In this document: positions 27,022 to 36,780 of the stretch, one piece after another
Layout of the letters: every line of letters starts with the position of its first letter
Numbering within the stretch: the first letter of the stretch is position 1
Assembly (NCBI RefSeq): GCF_002742285.1
Contig: NZ_MDGM01000003.1
Span: 186,001-250,000, forward strand
From: Paramylibacter kogurei
GTDB taxonomy: Bacteria > Pseudomonadota > Alphaproteobacteria > Rhodobacterales > Rhodobacteraceae
Length of the DNA: 64,000 nucleotides
Direction of reading: 5' to 3'
Notes under the pieces: model-generated
Told to the model about the DNA's origin: nothing
Seen by the model: the letters and a program-made list of their open reading frames with translations, nothing else
Databases searched by the model: none
Position numbers and translations under genes: made by a program

Positions 27022-28917
27022 TTAGCGGTCTTCTTTGCCAAGGTCTTCGAAGTCGGCATCAACGATATCGTCGTCAACTGGCTTTGGCTCGTCTTCGTCG
27101 CCTTCACCTGCTTGCGCGTTATAGATCGCTTCGCCCAGTTTCATTGCTGCTTCTTGCAGGTCTTGAATCTGTGCTTTGATCTTGCCAGCGTCGTCTGTTT
27201 CAAGTGCATCTTTCAGATTTGCCATGGACATTTCGATCACTTCGACAGTGCTTGGATCAACTTTGTCTGAATGCTCTTCCAAAGATTTTTCAGTGGCGTG
27301 CAACAAACCTTCGCCGCTGTTTTTGGCTTCGATCAATTCGCGCTTTTCTTTATCCGCTTCGGCATTTTCCTCGGCGTCGCGAACCATTTGTTCGATATCG
27401 TCATCAGACAGACCACCAGATGCCTGGATGGTGATTTTCTGCTCTTTGTTCGTGCCTTTATCTTTGGCTGAAACAGAAACGATACCATTGGCGTCGATGT
27501 CAAAGGTCACTTCGATCTGTGGGATACCACGTGGTGCTGGCGGAATTTGTTCCAGATTGAACTGACCCAAAATTTTGTTATCCGCAGCCATTTCGCGTTC
27601 ACCTTGGAACACGCGGATGGTCACAGCATTTTGGTTGTCTTCCGCAGTAGAGAACACCTGTGATTTCTTGGTCGGGATCGTTGTGTTGCGATCTATCAGG
27701 CGTGTGAATACGCCGCCCAATGTTTCGATACCCAATGACAATGGGGTCACGTCCAACAATACAACGTCTTTCACGTCGCCTTGCAAAACACCCGCCTGAA
27801 TTGCAGCACCCATGGCCACAACTTCGTCAGGGTTCACACCTTTGTTTGGTTCTTTGCCAAAGAATTTTGTTACCTCTTCGATAACCTTTGGCATACGTGT
27901 CATACCACCGACCAAAACGATTTCGTCGATTTCACCTTTGGAAACACCAGCATCTTTCAATGCGGCCTGACAAGGTTTCATCGAACGCGCGATAAGATCA
28001 GCAACAAGGCTTTCCAATTTTGCACGTGTCAATTTCAATACCAAGTGCAACGGCTGACCGCCTTTTGGATCCATTGAAATGAACGGTTGGTTGATTTCTG
28101 TTTGTTGGCTGGAAGACAGCTCGATCTTTGCTTTTTCGGCGGCTTCTTTCAAACGTTGCAACGCCATTTTGTCCTTGGACAAATCAACGCCGTTTTCTTT
28201 TTTGAATTCGTCGGCCAAATATTCAACGATACGCATGTCGAAATCTTCACCACCAAGGGCAGTGTCACCATTGGTTGATTTCACTTCGAACAAACCATCA
28301 TCGATTTCCAAGATGGATACGTCGAATGTACCACCACCAAGGTCATATACCGCGATGGTTTTTCCACCTTCTTTGTCCAAACCATATGCAAGTGCCGCGG
28401 CTGTTGGCTCGTTGATGATACGCAAAACTTCCAAGCCAGCGATTTTACCAGCATCTTTGGTTGCTTGACGCTGAGCATCGTTGAAATACGCAGGAACAGT
28501 GATAACGGCTTGCGTTACTGTTTCACCAAGATAGCTTTCTGCGGTTTCTTTCATTTTACCAAGGATGAATGCGGATACTTGTGATGGTGAATATTTTTCA
28601 CCTTTCACTTCAACCCATGCATCACCATTGCCGCCATCAACAACATTGTATGGCAGGTGCTTGAGGTCTTTTTTAACGGAGGGATCATTCACGGAACGGC
28701 CAATCAGGCGTTTCACTGCGAATAATGTGTTTTCTGGGTTTGTTACCGCTTGGCGTTTCGCGGCCTGTCCAACCAGACGTTCATCATCGGTAAAACCAAC
28801 GATAGATGGGGTTGTGCGCGCGCCTTCGGCGTTTTCAACAACTTTTGGCTGTGATCCATCCATGATCGCAACACAGGAGTTTGTCGTTCCTAGGTCAATA
28901 CCAATAACTTTAGCCAT
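27022..28917 (-). CDS. dnaK: Chaperone protein DnaK (Hsp70)
   Basis: The 631-residue product is a canonical Hsp70. The ATPase domain starts [15 protein letters not shown] and contains [17 protein letters not shown] and [12 protein letters not shown]. The linker [18 protein letters not shown] is followed by the substrate-binding domain, and the acidic tail ends near [16 protein letters not shown]. The ATG at 28917 has GAAGGAAAC upstream; the reading frame extends 17 codons further but without homology. A sigma-32-type promoter lies about 95 bases upstream. dnaJ follows on the same strand. Confidence 0.98.
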   Translation of the reverse strand: MAKVIGIDLGTTNSCVAIMDGSQPKVVENAEGARTTPSIVGFTDDERLVGQAAKRQAVTNPENTLFAVKRLIGRSVNDPSVKKDLKHLPYNVVDGGNGDAWVEVKGEKYSPSQVSAFILGKMKETAESYLGETVTQAVITVPAYFNDAQRQATKDAGKIAGLEVLRIINEPTAAALAYGLDKEGGKTIAVYDLGGGTFDVSILEIDDGLFEVKSTNGDTALGGEDFDMRIVEYLADEFKKENGVDLSKDKMALQRLKEAAEKAKIELSSSQQTEINQPFISMDPKGGQPLHLVLKLTRAKLESLVADLIARSMKPCQAALKDAGVSKGEIDEIVLVGGMTRMPKVIEEVTKFFGKEPNKGVNPDEVVAMGAAIQAGVLQGDVKDVVLLDVTPLSLGIETLGGVFTRLIDRNTTIPTKKSQVFSTAEDNQNAVTIRVFQGEREMAADNKILGQFNLEQIPPAPRGIPQIEVTFDIDANGIVSVSAKDKGTNKEQKITIQASGGLSDDDIEQMVRDAEENAEADKEKRELIEAKNSGEGLLHATEKSLEEHSDKVDPSTVEVIEMSMANLKDALETDDAGKIKAQIQDLQEAAMKLGEAIYNAQAGEGDEDEPKPVDDDIVDADFEDLGKEDR

Positions 28918-29010
28918 GATCGTTTCCTTCTTTTGGCGATTTGTGGACGCTGAGCCCTGTTGCGGCACCCAGCCTCTATCCCTTTTCAGCCCCTAAATGG
29001 GCAAAATGTT

Positions 29011-29039
29011 ATATAGGCGACACAACCTATGTCTGCAAG
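29011..29039 (-). promoter_or_regulatory. Sigma-32 (heat-shock) promoter of dnaKJ
   Basis: On the minus strand, CTTG (29036-29039), an 18-base spacer and CCTATAT (29011-29017) match the alphaproteobacterial RpoH pattern (CTTG, 17-18 bases, CYTAT-T). The position, about 95 bases before the dnaK start, fits the known regulation of dnaK. The rest of the 254-base gap to alkB holds nothing else I can name. Confidence 0.75.
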
Positions 29040-29171
29040 CCGTGAAAGCCCACGTTTTTGTCAACTTGTGAATATTTTCACCTTTATTCGTCGTGCCGCG
29101 CGGAATGAAAGCTGATATTGGTTAAATTGTAATAAATTTGGGCAATATTTTACGAATTTGAGGATGCAACA

Positions 29172-29774
29172 ATGCCATTTTTGGATCTAGCAGGATTTCA
29201 GGTTTATAAATCTTACTTGTCCAGCGCGGATCAACAACAATTGGCAACAGATTTACGCCAAGTTGTCAGCGCCGCGCCGATGTTTTCGCCCAGTGTAAAA
29301 ACCGGTGCACAAATGTCTGTGCGTATGAGCGCTGCGGGAAAATATGGTTGGCATTCTGATGCAAGCGGATACCGTTACATTGACCACCATCCAAATGGAA
29401 CGGCATGGCCAGACATTCCAGATAGTGTGCTTTCGATTTGGCAAAACTTGGTATCAACATCACGCGAACCAGATTGTTGTTTGATTAATTTTTACGGCGA
29501 AGGTGCAAAAATGGGATTGCACCAAGATAATGACGAAGCGGATTATTCATATCCCGTGTTATCCATTTCACTGGGCGATAGCGCGCTGTTTCGTGTTGGT
29601 GGAACGCAACGAGGCGGCAAGACGCAATCGATCTGGTTGGATTCGGGTGACGTTGTTGTCATGGGGGGTGATGCGCGTTTGGCATATCACGGGGTCGATC
29701 GGATTAAATTTGCTAGCTCGCGTTTGTTCAATGCACATGGGCGATTAAACTTGACTTTGCGTGTGGTTGATTAA
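29172..29774 (+). CDS. alkB: AlkB-type 2-oxoglutarate/Fe(II) dioxygenase (DNA repair)
   Basis: AlkB oxidatively removes methyl groups from 1-methyladenine and 3-methylcytosine in DNA or RNA. The 200-residue protein carries the iron ligands in GLHQDNDE and the later His of LAYHGVDR, and the 2-oxoglutarate-binding arginines in RLNLTLR at the C-terminus. NFYGEGAKMGLHQD is the family signature. GAGG lies 9 bases before the start. The gene's last four bases overlap the end of the convergent ABC-2 permease gene. Confidence 0.93.
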   Translation: MPFLDLAGFQVYKSYLSSADQQQLATDLRQVVSAAPMFSPSVKTGAQMSVRMSAAGKYGWHSDASGYRYIDHHPNGTAWPDIPDSVLSIWQNLVSTSREPDCCLINFYGEGAKMGLHQDNDEADYSYPVLSISLGDSALFRVGGTQRGGKTQSIWLDSGDVVVMGGDARLAYHGVDRIKFASSRLFNAHGRLNLTLRVVD

Positions 29775-30601
29775 CGCCGTGCATTCCAGCTTTGTGATGC
29801 GTATTTTCGTGCCCAATGATCAATCATGAATCCAAGTACAAGCGCGATCAAAAGCACCACCCAAACATAGGTCAAATTGGTATTGCGCGGAACATAGTTG
29901 ATAAACGCATTCCCACGCGCCTGATCAATGATGTGAAACAGGGGATTCCATGTAAACCAAGGCAGAAGTGCGGGTCTTATGCTATTTGCGAGCATCATCT
30001 TACCGCTGAAAATCATGTTCATGCGCGTATATGCTGTGGTGATAATCGTCATTGGTTTGGGAAAGAATATCCCAATAGACGAAAACAGCACCCCCATCGC
30101 GATACCAAATAACCACGCAAGGAAAAAGCAAAGCACCACACCCTTTAGACTATAGAATGTCACGGGCTCCAACCACACATGCGTGGCAAATAATAGAACT
30201 GCCATCGAAAGTATTTGGATATAAAGCGCAGAAAAAGAAGCAGAAATCACATTAAGCAACATGGTGACAGGTGCGTGTTTCAACATTGTATCGGTTGGGC
30301 TGGCCGCCGTTCGCACCGCGCCCATCACCTTTACATGGCTCAGATACAAAAACACCCCAGTCATTACATAAAGGATAAAGTTCCCGCGCACGGCAACACT
30401 TCGCATGCCAAGAATGCTAATGAACAGGGCAAAGAACACAACCAACAACAGGTTTTGCAGCACGTCCATAATCAAACCTTGAACCGCATTTGAATGGCCC
30501 TTGCGTACATTGCGGACAATCGAATGATAGCACAGTTCGAAAAACGAAATCGTTTTCGACAGTTTCGATTTTTTTTGGTTTGTTGGTAACATCATGCTCA
30601 T
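29771..30601 (-). CDS. ABC-2 type polysaccharide export permease (KpsM/Wzm-like)
   Basis: The 276-residue membrane protein has about six hydrophobic segments (for example DVLQNLLLVVFFALFISILG and GVVLCFFLAWLFGIAMGVLF), the layout of ABC-2 permeases that export capsule or O-antigen chains. The size fits KpsM/Wzm-type subunits. The expected ATPase (KpsT/Wzt) is not next to it, because alkB follows downstream, and none is found in the window apart from lptB. It is divergent from the cysQ-kdsB operon. The nearby CMP-Kdo synthetase gene supports a capsule role. The start could also be one of two ATGs 6 and 9 bases downstream. Confidence 0.82.
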   Translation of the reverse strand: MSMMLPTNQKKSKLSKTISFFELCYHSIVRNVRKGHSNAVQGLIMDVLQNLLLVVFFALFISILGMRSVAVRGNFILYVMTGVFLYLSHVKVMGAVRTAASPTDTMLKHAPVTMLLNVISASFSALYIQILSMAVLLFATHVWLEPVTFYSLKGVVLCFFLAWLFGIAMGVLFSSIGIFFPKPMTIITTAYTRMNMIFSGKMMLANSIRPALLPWFTWNPLFHIIDQARGNAFINYVPRNTNLTYVWVVLLIALVLGFMIDHWARKYASQSWNARR

Positions 30602-30717
30602 TATCTAATGCAAGTTACTGAAATTTGCCAATGGCGACTTGCTGTTTAGGTGTCATGTGATCATATGTCATGGTAATTCAACTGCGGTTAACATTTGACG
30701 AAAGAAAGATATCTTTG

Positions 30718-31515
30718 ATGGACATGCAACAAACCACGCAAATAATCCGTAAACTCGCGATCGAGGCTGGGGCCTTGATCATGGATGTTTACAACAGCGA
30801 CGATTTTGAAGTGAAATCGAAATCAGACGAAAGCCCTGTCACAATCGCAGATGAAACAGCGGACAAACATATATTTGCAGGCCTGCGCAATGCATTCCCA
30901 GATGTCGCGATTGTAACCGAAGAGCAATCCAACACACATAACGAAACCGCAAACACTTTTTTTATTGTTGATCCACTGGATGGAACCAAGGAATTCATCC
31001 ACCGTCGCGGTGATTTCACGGTGAACATTGCCTATGTTGTGGATGGTAAACCTGTGGCTGGTGTGGTTTATGCACCTGCAAAACAACGGTTGTTTTATAC
31101 TGATGCAACCGGCCAATCCGTGGAAGAATTCGGCGATCACGATGCCAACAAAATCGGTGAAACGAAACCCATTTCTGTATCCACACCCGACAATGGAAAT
31201 TTGATCATTGTTGCCTCTAAATCGCACCGCGATCAAGCAACCGAGGATTACATCAATAAATATTCTGTTAAAGATAGTGCCGCTGCGGGCTCGTCTTTGA
31301 AATTCTGTTTGGTCGCAACTGGCGAGGCGGATTTGTACCCTCGAGTTGGGCGCACAATGGAATGGGATACGGCGGCGGGTCACGCGGTTTTGTTGGGCGC
31401 AGGTGGCGATGTTGTGCGATTTGATAATCACGAACCACTAACCTACGGCAAACCCATTTTTGAAAATCCGTTCTTCATTGCCTATGCGCCAGGTGTGGCG
31501 TTGCAAACGGCGTAA
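30718..31515 (+). CDS. cysQ: 3'(2'),5'-bisphosphate nucleotidase (PAP phosphatase)
   Basis: CysQ hydrolyses 3'-phosphoadenosine 5'-phosphate (PAP), the product left after sulfotransferases use PAPS, to AMP and phosphate. The 265-residue protein has the lithium-sensitive phosphatase motifs VDPLDGTKEFIHRRGDFTVN and WDTAAGHAVLLGAGG, with metal ligands in VTEEQ. The ATG at 30718 gives MDMQQTTQIIRK, close to the usual family start; an upstream ATG at 30670 is less likely. It heads an eight-gene operon ending in a sulfotransferase (38480), and the next ATG follows its stop after one base. This position argues for a role in glycan sulfation in addition to cysteine metabolism. Confidence 0.92.
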   Translation: MDMQQTTQIIRKLAIEAGALIMDVYNSDDFEVKSKSDESPVTIADETADKHIFAGLRNAFPDVAIVTEEQSNTHNETANTFFIVDPLDGTKEFIHRRGDFTVNIAYVVDGKPVAGVVYAPAKQRLFYTDATGQSVEEFGDHDANKIGETKPISVSTPDNGNLIIVASKSHRDQATEDYINKYSVKDSAAAGSSLKFCLVATGEADLYPRVGRTMEWDTAAGHAVLLGAGGDVVRFDNHEPLTYGKPIFENPFFIAYAPGVALQTA

Positions 31516-31516
31516 C

Positions 31517-32299
31517 ATGTCTGTTCTTGTCGTTGTTCCCGCGCGTTATGGTTCCAGTCGGTTTAATGGAAAACCGCTGGCCATGTTGCGCGGTGCAACT
31601 GGCATTGAAAAACCTCTGATTCAACGCAGTTGGGAAGCTGCGTTAAAGGTACCAAACGCACGTGTTGTGATTGCAACCGATGATGATCGCATCAAAGATG
31701 TGGCAACGGGATTTGGTGCAGATGTTGTTATGACATCAACATCTGCGAAAAACGGCTCTGAACGGTGCGCAGAGGCTTATGAAACATTGGGTGAAGAATT
31801 CGAAATTGTGGTGAATCTGCAAGGCGATTCACCCCTGACCCCGTCATGGTTTATTCCCGCATTGATTGATGGATTGCATGATGCGCCCTTGGCCGATGTT
31901 GCAACCCCGGTTTTGCGCTGTGATGCACAAATGGTGGCCGAGTTGAAAAATGATCGTATGAATGGGCTTGTGGGTGGTACAACTGCTGCGTTTGATAAAA
32001 CCAACCGTGCACTTTATTTTTCCAAAGAGGTCATTCCATATGCGGAAAACCCCGACGCAGAGGTATATCACCACTGTGGAATTTATGCCTATCGTCCACA
32101 AAGTTTACGCGCATATGCCAATTGGCCGGAATCCCAGTTAGAACGCCAAGAAGGTTTGGAACAAATGCGCTTCTTGGCCGAAGGTCGCCATATTCAATGT
32201 GTCGAAGTTGATGCAAAAGGTTGCGTATTTTGGGAGGTTAACAATCCAGAAGATGTGCCGCGTGTTGAATCAATTTTGTTGGCGCTGGGCATCGAATGA
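31517..32299 (+). CDS. kdsB: CMP-Kdo synthetase (3-deoxy-manno-octulosonate cytidylyltransferase)
   Basis: KdsB activates Kdo as CMP-Kdo for lipid A core or for the Kdo linker of ABC-exported capsules (KpsU). The 260-residue product has VVVPARYGSSRFNGKPLA at the N-terminus, NLQGDSPLTPSWFI in the middle, and HCGIYAYRPQSLRAY and GLEQMRFLAEG towards the end. The ATG follows the cysQ stop by one base, and its TGA overlaps the next ATG. Its presence in a glycan operon makes a capsule role as likely as a core LPS role. Confidence 0.92.
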   Translation: MSVLVVVPARYGSSRFNGKPLAMLRGATGIEKPLIQRSWEAALKVPNARVVIATDDDRIKDVATGFGADVVMTSTSAKNGSERCAEAYETLGEEFEIVVNLQGDSPLTPSWFIPALIDGLHDAPLADVATPVLRCDAQMVAELKNDRMNGLVGGTTAAFDKTNRALYFSKEVIPYAENPDAEVYHHCGIYAYRPQSLRAYANWPESQLERQEGLEQMRFLAEGRHIQCVEVDAKGCVFWEVNNPEDVPRVESILLALGIE

Positions 32300-33519
32300 A
32301 ATTCACCCCGCCCGCCAGCATCATAATTGTAAGCCATGGGCGCCCCGATGGATTGGCGCGGATTCTTTCCGCATTACGATTTCAATCATATGCAAATTTT
32401 GAAATTATCGTTGTCGCGGATCATGAGCCAACATCGAAGAATATCAAATTTGTGAAATTTGATGAGGCGAACATTTCAAAGGCACGGAATTTGGGCATCG
32501 CAGTTGCCGCAGGTGACATCATCGCGTTTTGTGATGACGATGCAATTCCAGAGCCGCGCTGGCTGGAACGTTTGATCGCACCTTTTGAAAACCCTGATAT
32601 TGGTGTTGCGGGTGGATATGTGCGCGGACGAAACGGGATTTCATTTCAATGGCGCGCACTTGAAACCGATATGAATGGAAATGATTATCCGTTGGAACGA
32701 GAAGAGTGCAGCGATATCAGTATCCATTCATGTGGTGAGCGATTTGCCAAAGTTCAGGGAACAAATTGTGCATTTCGAAAGACTGGTGTCGTCGATCTCG
32801 GTGGTTTTGATGAAAACTTTGCGTTTTATTTGGATGAAACAGAATTAACCTTGCGAATGGGGCGTGCTGGTTGGAAAACCGCGATTGTTCCCCTGGCAGA
32901 GGTGCAACATGGTTATGCCGCGAGCCTTATGCGCGGTGTAAACCGTGCCCCGAAAACCTTGTTTCAAATTGGGTTTAGCAAAGCATATTTTTTAAAAAAA
33001 TACGGTGATTTGGACACAATACAATTGTTTCGTGATGAACAAGAGCGCCGATTAACCACATTTGTTTCTGGCACGAAAATTACCAATGCAGAAAAGATTA
33101 AACTGCTTCAAACGTTGGATGATGGTATTTCACAAGGTACACAAATTGGTGATGCGAAATGCAATTTGTCTGTGCAAAACACGCCCGAATTTTTACCAGC
33201 AACAAATACAAACGAAACCAATGGCGTTGCAATTGTTGGATCGTTGCTACGTTGGAACAGCTTGGTAAAGCGGGCTAAAATTTTGGCGGAGCAAGGCATT
33301 CCCACAATGGTTTTTTGTTTTACCCATACAACGTTATTCCATCATCGGTATTTTGATGTGCGGGGGTTTTGGGTGCAAACCGGTGGCGTGTATGGTCGAT
33401 CTGATCGGAACGATCCGATTTTTTGCCCATATTCAATTGCATCGCGTGCGAAACGCGAACAAAAACTGCTGACTGATCAGCGCGATTTTTCGAAAATTTT
33501 AGACAGTTCGCACAGATAA
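32296..33519 (+). CDS. Family 2 glycosyltransferase with extra C-terminal part
   Basis: The 407-residue protein has a GT2 domain at about 1-230 (ASIIIVSHGRPDGLARIL, then IIAFCDDDAIPEPRWLERL with the metal-binding aspartates, then NCAFRKTGVVDLGGFDE). About 180 further residues (from MRGVNRAPKTLF, including GVAIVGSLLRWNSLVKRAK) do not match a domain I know and may begin a second GT-B-like fold. It overlaps kdsB by four bases, so the two are translationally coupled. Donor and acceptor are unknown. Confidence 0.84.
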   Translation: MKFTPPASIIIVSHGRPDGLARILSALRFQSYANFEIIVVADHEPTSKNIKFVKFDEANISKARNLGIAVAAGDIIAFCDDDAIPEPRWLERLIAPFENPDIGVAGGYVRGRNGISFQWRALETDMNGNDYPLEREECSDISIHSCGERFAKVQGTNCAFRKTGVVDLGGFDENFAFYLDETELTLRMGRAGWKTAIVPLAEVQHGYAASLMRGVNRAPKTLFQIGFSKAYFLKKYGDLDTIQLFRDEQERRLTTFVSGTKITNAEKIKLLQTLDDGISQGTQIGDAKCNLSVQNTPEFLPATNTNETNGVAIVGSLLRWNSLVKRAKILAEQGIPTMVFCFTHTTLFHHRYFDVRGFWVQTGGVYGRSDRNDPIFCPYSIASRAKREQKLLTDQRDFSKILDSSHR

Positions 33520-33591
33520 TATTTTGATCGAAAACCGATCCTTAAAAAAATGATTCTATTCCTTGGCGTAACTGTCAAAAGGATGATCACA

Positions 33592-34482
33592 ATGCCCAAA
33601 ATTACCAAAGCTGTTTTTCCCGTTGCTGGAATGGGAACACGTTTTTTGCCAGCGACCAAATCCATTCCAAAAGAAATATTAACGTTGGTTGATCGCCCCT
33701 TAATTCAATACGCAATTGATGAGGCACGCGATGCCGGCATCGAAGAATTTATTTTCGTGACATCACGCGGAAAATCCGCCCTAGAAGACTATTTTGATGC
33801 GGCCCCAGAATTGGAGAATTCTCTTAAATCCCGTGGAAAATGGGATTTATTGGAGGAATGTTATAAATCGTCGATGAATTGCGGCGAAATTTCATATGTG
33901 CGCCAAACACAGCCATTGGGACTGGGCCATGCGGTTTTATGTGCGCGGCGCATAATTGGAAATGAACCGTTTGCAGTGATCTTGCCAGATGATGTTATTG
34001 CATCTGAAAAACCATGCATTAAGGAAATGATGGACGCACATGAACAAACGGGCGGCAACATTATCGCCGCAATGGAAGTCCCGATGAACCGCACCAATGC
34101 ATATGGCATATTGGATGTGAAACACGACGATGGAAAACTGATATCTGTAAAAGGTTTGGTTGAAAAACCGGATGTGGATAAGGCACCATCGAATTTGGCG
34201 GTGATTGGCCGTTACATCCTCACGCCTCAAATTTTGGATCACTTGGCAATTACGCGTGAAGGTGCGGGAAATGAAATTCAGCTGACCGATGCAATCGCAT
34301 CCGAATTGCGTGAACGCGGAAACGTTTATGGTTTTCGATTTGACGGCGAACGGTTTGATTGTGGATCAAAGGCTGGATTTTTACAGGCAAGTATTTCATT
34401 TGGGCTATCCCGTGATGATTTGCGTGATGAATTAATGGACTATCTCGTGCAAATGGTTGAAACACCGCGCGCCGCACAATAG
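33592..34482 (+). CDS. galU: UTP-glucose-1-phosphate uridylyltransferase
   Basis: GalU makes UDP-glucose from UTP and glucose-1-phosphate, the precursor of many glycans and the substrate of SqdB. The 296-residue enzyme has AVFPVAGMGTRFLPATKS, the QPLGLGHAVLCAR motif and VEKPDVDKAPSNLAVIGRY. The ATG at 33592 has AAGGAT upstream and gives MPKITKAVFPVAG, the usual start; the open frame begins at 33550. It lies inside the cysQ operon. Confidence 0.95.
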   Translation: MPKITKAVFPVAGMGTRFLPATKSIPKEILTLVDRPLIQYAIDEARDAGIEEFIFVTSRGKSALEDYFDAAPELENSLKSRGKWDLLEECYKSSMNCGEISYVRQTQPLGLGHAVLCARRIIGNEPFAVILPDDVIASEKPCIKEMMDAHEQTGGNIIAAMEVPMNRTNAYGILDVKHDDGKLISVKGLVEKPDVDKAPSNLAVIGRYILTPQILDHLAITREGAGNEIQLTDAIASELRERGNVYGFRFDGERFDCGSKAGFLQASISFGLSRDDLRDELMDYLVQMVETPRAAQ

Positions 34483-34522
34483 ATTTACATAATTGTACGC
34501 TTGGCGATGAAATGGAGCGCTG

Positions 34523-35746
34523 TTGACAGTTTTATTGGACATTACGCGCACCGTTTCAAGGATGAGCCAAGGATTGGTTACTGGCGTTGATCGGGTAGAG
34601 CTGGCCTATATTGACGAAGTTGGTCAAAGGTTTCCCGATGCGTTGTTTATGACCGAGATGGGGCGAAATTTTGCGCTAATTACACCCACTGAATTTGCCG
34701 CGTTGAAAGACAAGGTATCGCAAAGGATGTTGCCCAATCCAAAAGGCATCGATCGCATACGATTTCGATTGGATCATGACCAACGAAAATTGCGAAGCGA
34801 AATTCGACATGTGGCCAAATCTTTTGGCACATGGCGCCAGCTTGCAAACGTTTTGCGAAATTCTTTTCCCAATGGATTTGAGTATTACAATACAGCGCAT
34901 TCGAACCTGTCCCAGCGTTGTTTTCAGCAAATTCAGGACGCAGGATGTACAGATATTCACGTATTTATTCACGACACGATCCCACTTGATTATCCCCAAT
35001 ATTGCCGTGCAGATACGCCGGCGTTATTCAAGACAAAGATGCAAGTCGCTCAAAAATTTGCCAACAGGATCATTGTCAATTCACATCACACCAAGGAAAC
35101 TGTGAACAATCATTTTTCCAAATGGGGCGCGGTTCCGCAAATTTGTGTCGCGAAACTTGGCATCAATAAAAACAATGATCAGGGTGCGGAAATCTTTGGA
35201 AATGACCGTCCGTATTTTGTGATTTTGGGTACAATTGAACCCCGCAAAAACCACAAGGTGTTATTCGATGTTTGGCAAAAGCTAAACACAGCGCTGGCGC
35301 CCGACAAAATGCCCGATCTATTCGTTATTGGTCGTCGCGGTTGGAATAACCACGACACTTTTGGTTTTTTGGATAACTCACCACAAATCGAGGTGAACAT
35401 TTTTGAAAAATCAGGGTTGCCCGATACAACAGCTATGGCGGCAATTAGTGGTGCGCATGCACTGTTATTTCCAAGCTTTGCCGAAGGATATGGATTACCC
35501 GCAATCGAAGCAATGGCGCAAAACACCCCTGTTATCTGTAGCGATCTTGGGGTGTTTCGTGAGTGCGTTGGCGAATATCCAACTTATGTATCTGCAACAG
35601 ATGTTGACCAATGGTGTGCGGCAATCAAAACACGCTTGGAAATTGGTAAAAAACAAGCAAAACTAACGGCCAATGAATTGAAATTAATTGATGAATCAAC
35701 TTGGCGGGCACATTTTAATACGGTGTTCGCCGCAGAAATTCCATAA
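34523..35746 (+). CDS. Family 4 (GT-B) glycosyltransferase
   Basis: The 407-residue protein has a GT4 Glycos_transf_1 domain in its second half: FVILGTIEPRKNHKVLFDVW and LFPSFAEGYGLPAIEAMAQ, the latter with the conserved EGYGLP(x)IEA donor-binding motif. The N-terminal part (LLDITRTVSRMSQGLVTGVD) resembles capsule-cluster members of the family. The start is TTG with GGAG 5 bases upstream. It follows galU after 40 bases in the same operon. The sugar is not determinable from sequence. Confidence 0.84.
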   Translation: MTVLLDITRTVSRMSQGLVTGVDRVELAYIDEVGQRFPDALFMTEMGRNFALITPTEFAALKDKVSQRMLPNPKGIDRIRFRLDHDQRKLRSEIRHVAKSFGTWRQLANVLRNSFPNGFEYYNTAHSNLSQRCFQQIQDAGCTDIHVFIHDTIPLDYPQYCRADTPALFKTKMQVAQKFANRIIVNSHHTKETVNNHFSKWGAVPQICVAKLGINKNNDQGAEIFGNDRPYFVILGTIEPRKNHKVLFDVWQKLNTALAPDKMPDLFVIGRRGWNNHDTFGFLDNSPQIEVNIFEKSGLPDTTAMAAISGAHALLFPSFAEGYGLPAIEAMAQNTPVICSDLGVFRECVGEYPTYVSATDVDQWCAAIKTRLEIGKKQAKLTANELKLIDESTWRAHFNTVFAAEIP

Positions 35747-35769
35747 TCAGTATCCAATTTAGGGTCATC

Positions 35770-36780
35770 ATGAAGTTTTGGGATCAATATAGATTGCGAT
35801 TAGAGCGCAAACGCCGACGGGCCAGATCACTGCGTAAACGCAGAGAGCTGACGCCTGCTGCGTTGAATGTTTCCAAGATTCGTGAAGACGATGTGATTTT
35901 GTTTTCCACTGTGCGAAACGAAAAAATCAGGCTCCCTTTCTTTTTTGAATATTATCGCAAACTTGGCGTGAACCACTTTTGTTTTGTCGATAATGGTTCC
36001 GACGATGGTACGCTTGAATATTTGATAAGCCAGCCAGACGTTTCCGTGTGGCACACCACGCGAAGCTATAAACGCGCTGGATTTGGAATGGATTGGTTGA
36101 ACGGTTTGTTGGGTGCCTATGCGGTGGGGCATTGGTGCTTGGTTGTCGATGTCGATGAATTTTTTGTATATCCTCATTGTGATACCCGACCCATTCAGGC
36201 GTTGACCCATTGGCTGGATCAATCCTCCACCCGTAGTTTTGGGACGCAATTGGTGGACACCTACCCCAAAGGAAAAATATCAGAGGCGCATTACCGCCCC
36301 GGTGATAATCCGATGACTGTTTCTGACCATTTCGATACGGGAAATTATTATTATGAACGCAACCGTAAATATGGAAACCTGTGGATCCAAGGGGGTGCGC
36401 GACAGCGTGGATTTTTTGCTGGACGTCCAGCATTTGCGCCTGCTTTAAATAAAATTCCATTGGTGAAATGGAAACGAGGAAATGTTTTTGTCAGTTCGAC
36501 ACATAACCTGTTACCGCGCAGCTTGAATTTGGTTTACGCCCATAACGGGGGACAGCGTGCGTCTGGTTGTTTGGTGCATACGAAATTTCTGGAAATGTTC
36601 AGCACTAAAACCAAAGAAGAATTGGCCAGAAAACAACATTATGCGGCCAGCCGTGAATACAATTCCTATTCAAAACACCGTGGGGGCAAAAACGATTTAT
36701 GGAATGGGCAATCTGTTAAATACAAGGATTGGCGCCAATTGGAATCCCTTGGTTTGATGTCCTCTGGAGATTGGGCGTAA
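35770..36780 (+). CDS. GT92/GT2-like glycosyltransferase
   Basis: The 336-residue protein belongs to the Glyco_tranf_2_4/GT92-like group: ILFSTVRNEKIRLPFFFEYY, then FCFVDNGSDDGTLEYL, then LVVDVDEFFVYP with the metal-binding Asp-Val-Asp. A basic N-terminus (RLERKRRRARSLRKRR) may bind membrane phospholipids. It resembles the first half of the fused enzyme at 12208. Its stop shares one base with the next start (TAATG), so translation is coupled to the GT14 gene. Confidence 0.82.
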   Translation: MKFWDQYRLRLERKRRRARSLRKRRELTPAALNVSKIREDDVILFSTVRNEKIRLPFFFEYYRKLGVNHFCFVDNGSDDGTLEYLISQPDVSVWHTTRSYKRAGFGMDWLNGLLGAYAVGHWCLVVDVDEFFVYPHCDTRPIQALTHWLDQSSTRSFGTQLVDTYPKGKISEAHYRPGDNPMTVSDHFDTGNYYYERNRKYGNLWIQGGARQRGFFAGRPAFAPALNKIPLVKWKRGNVFVSSTHNLLPRSLNLVYAHNGGQRASGCLVHTKFLEMFSTKTKEELARKQHYAASREYNSYSKHRGGKNDLWNGQSVKYKDWRQLESLGLMSSGDWA

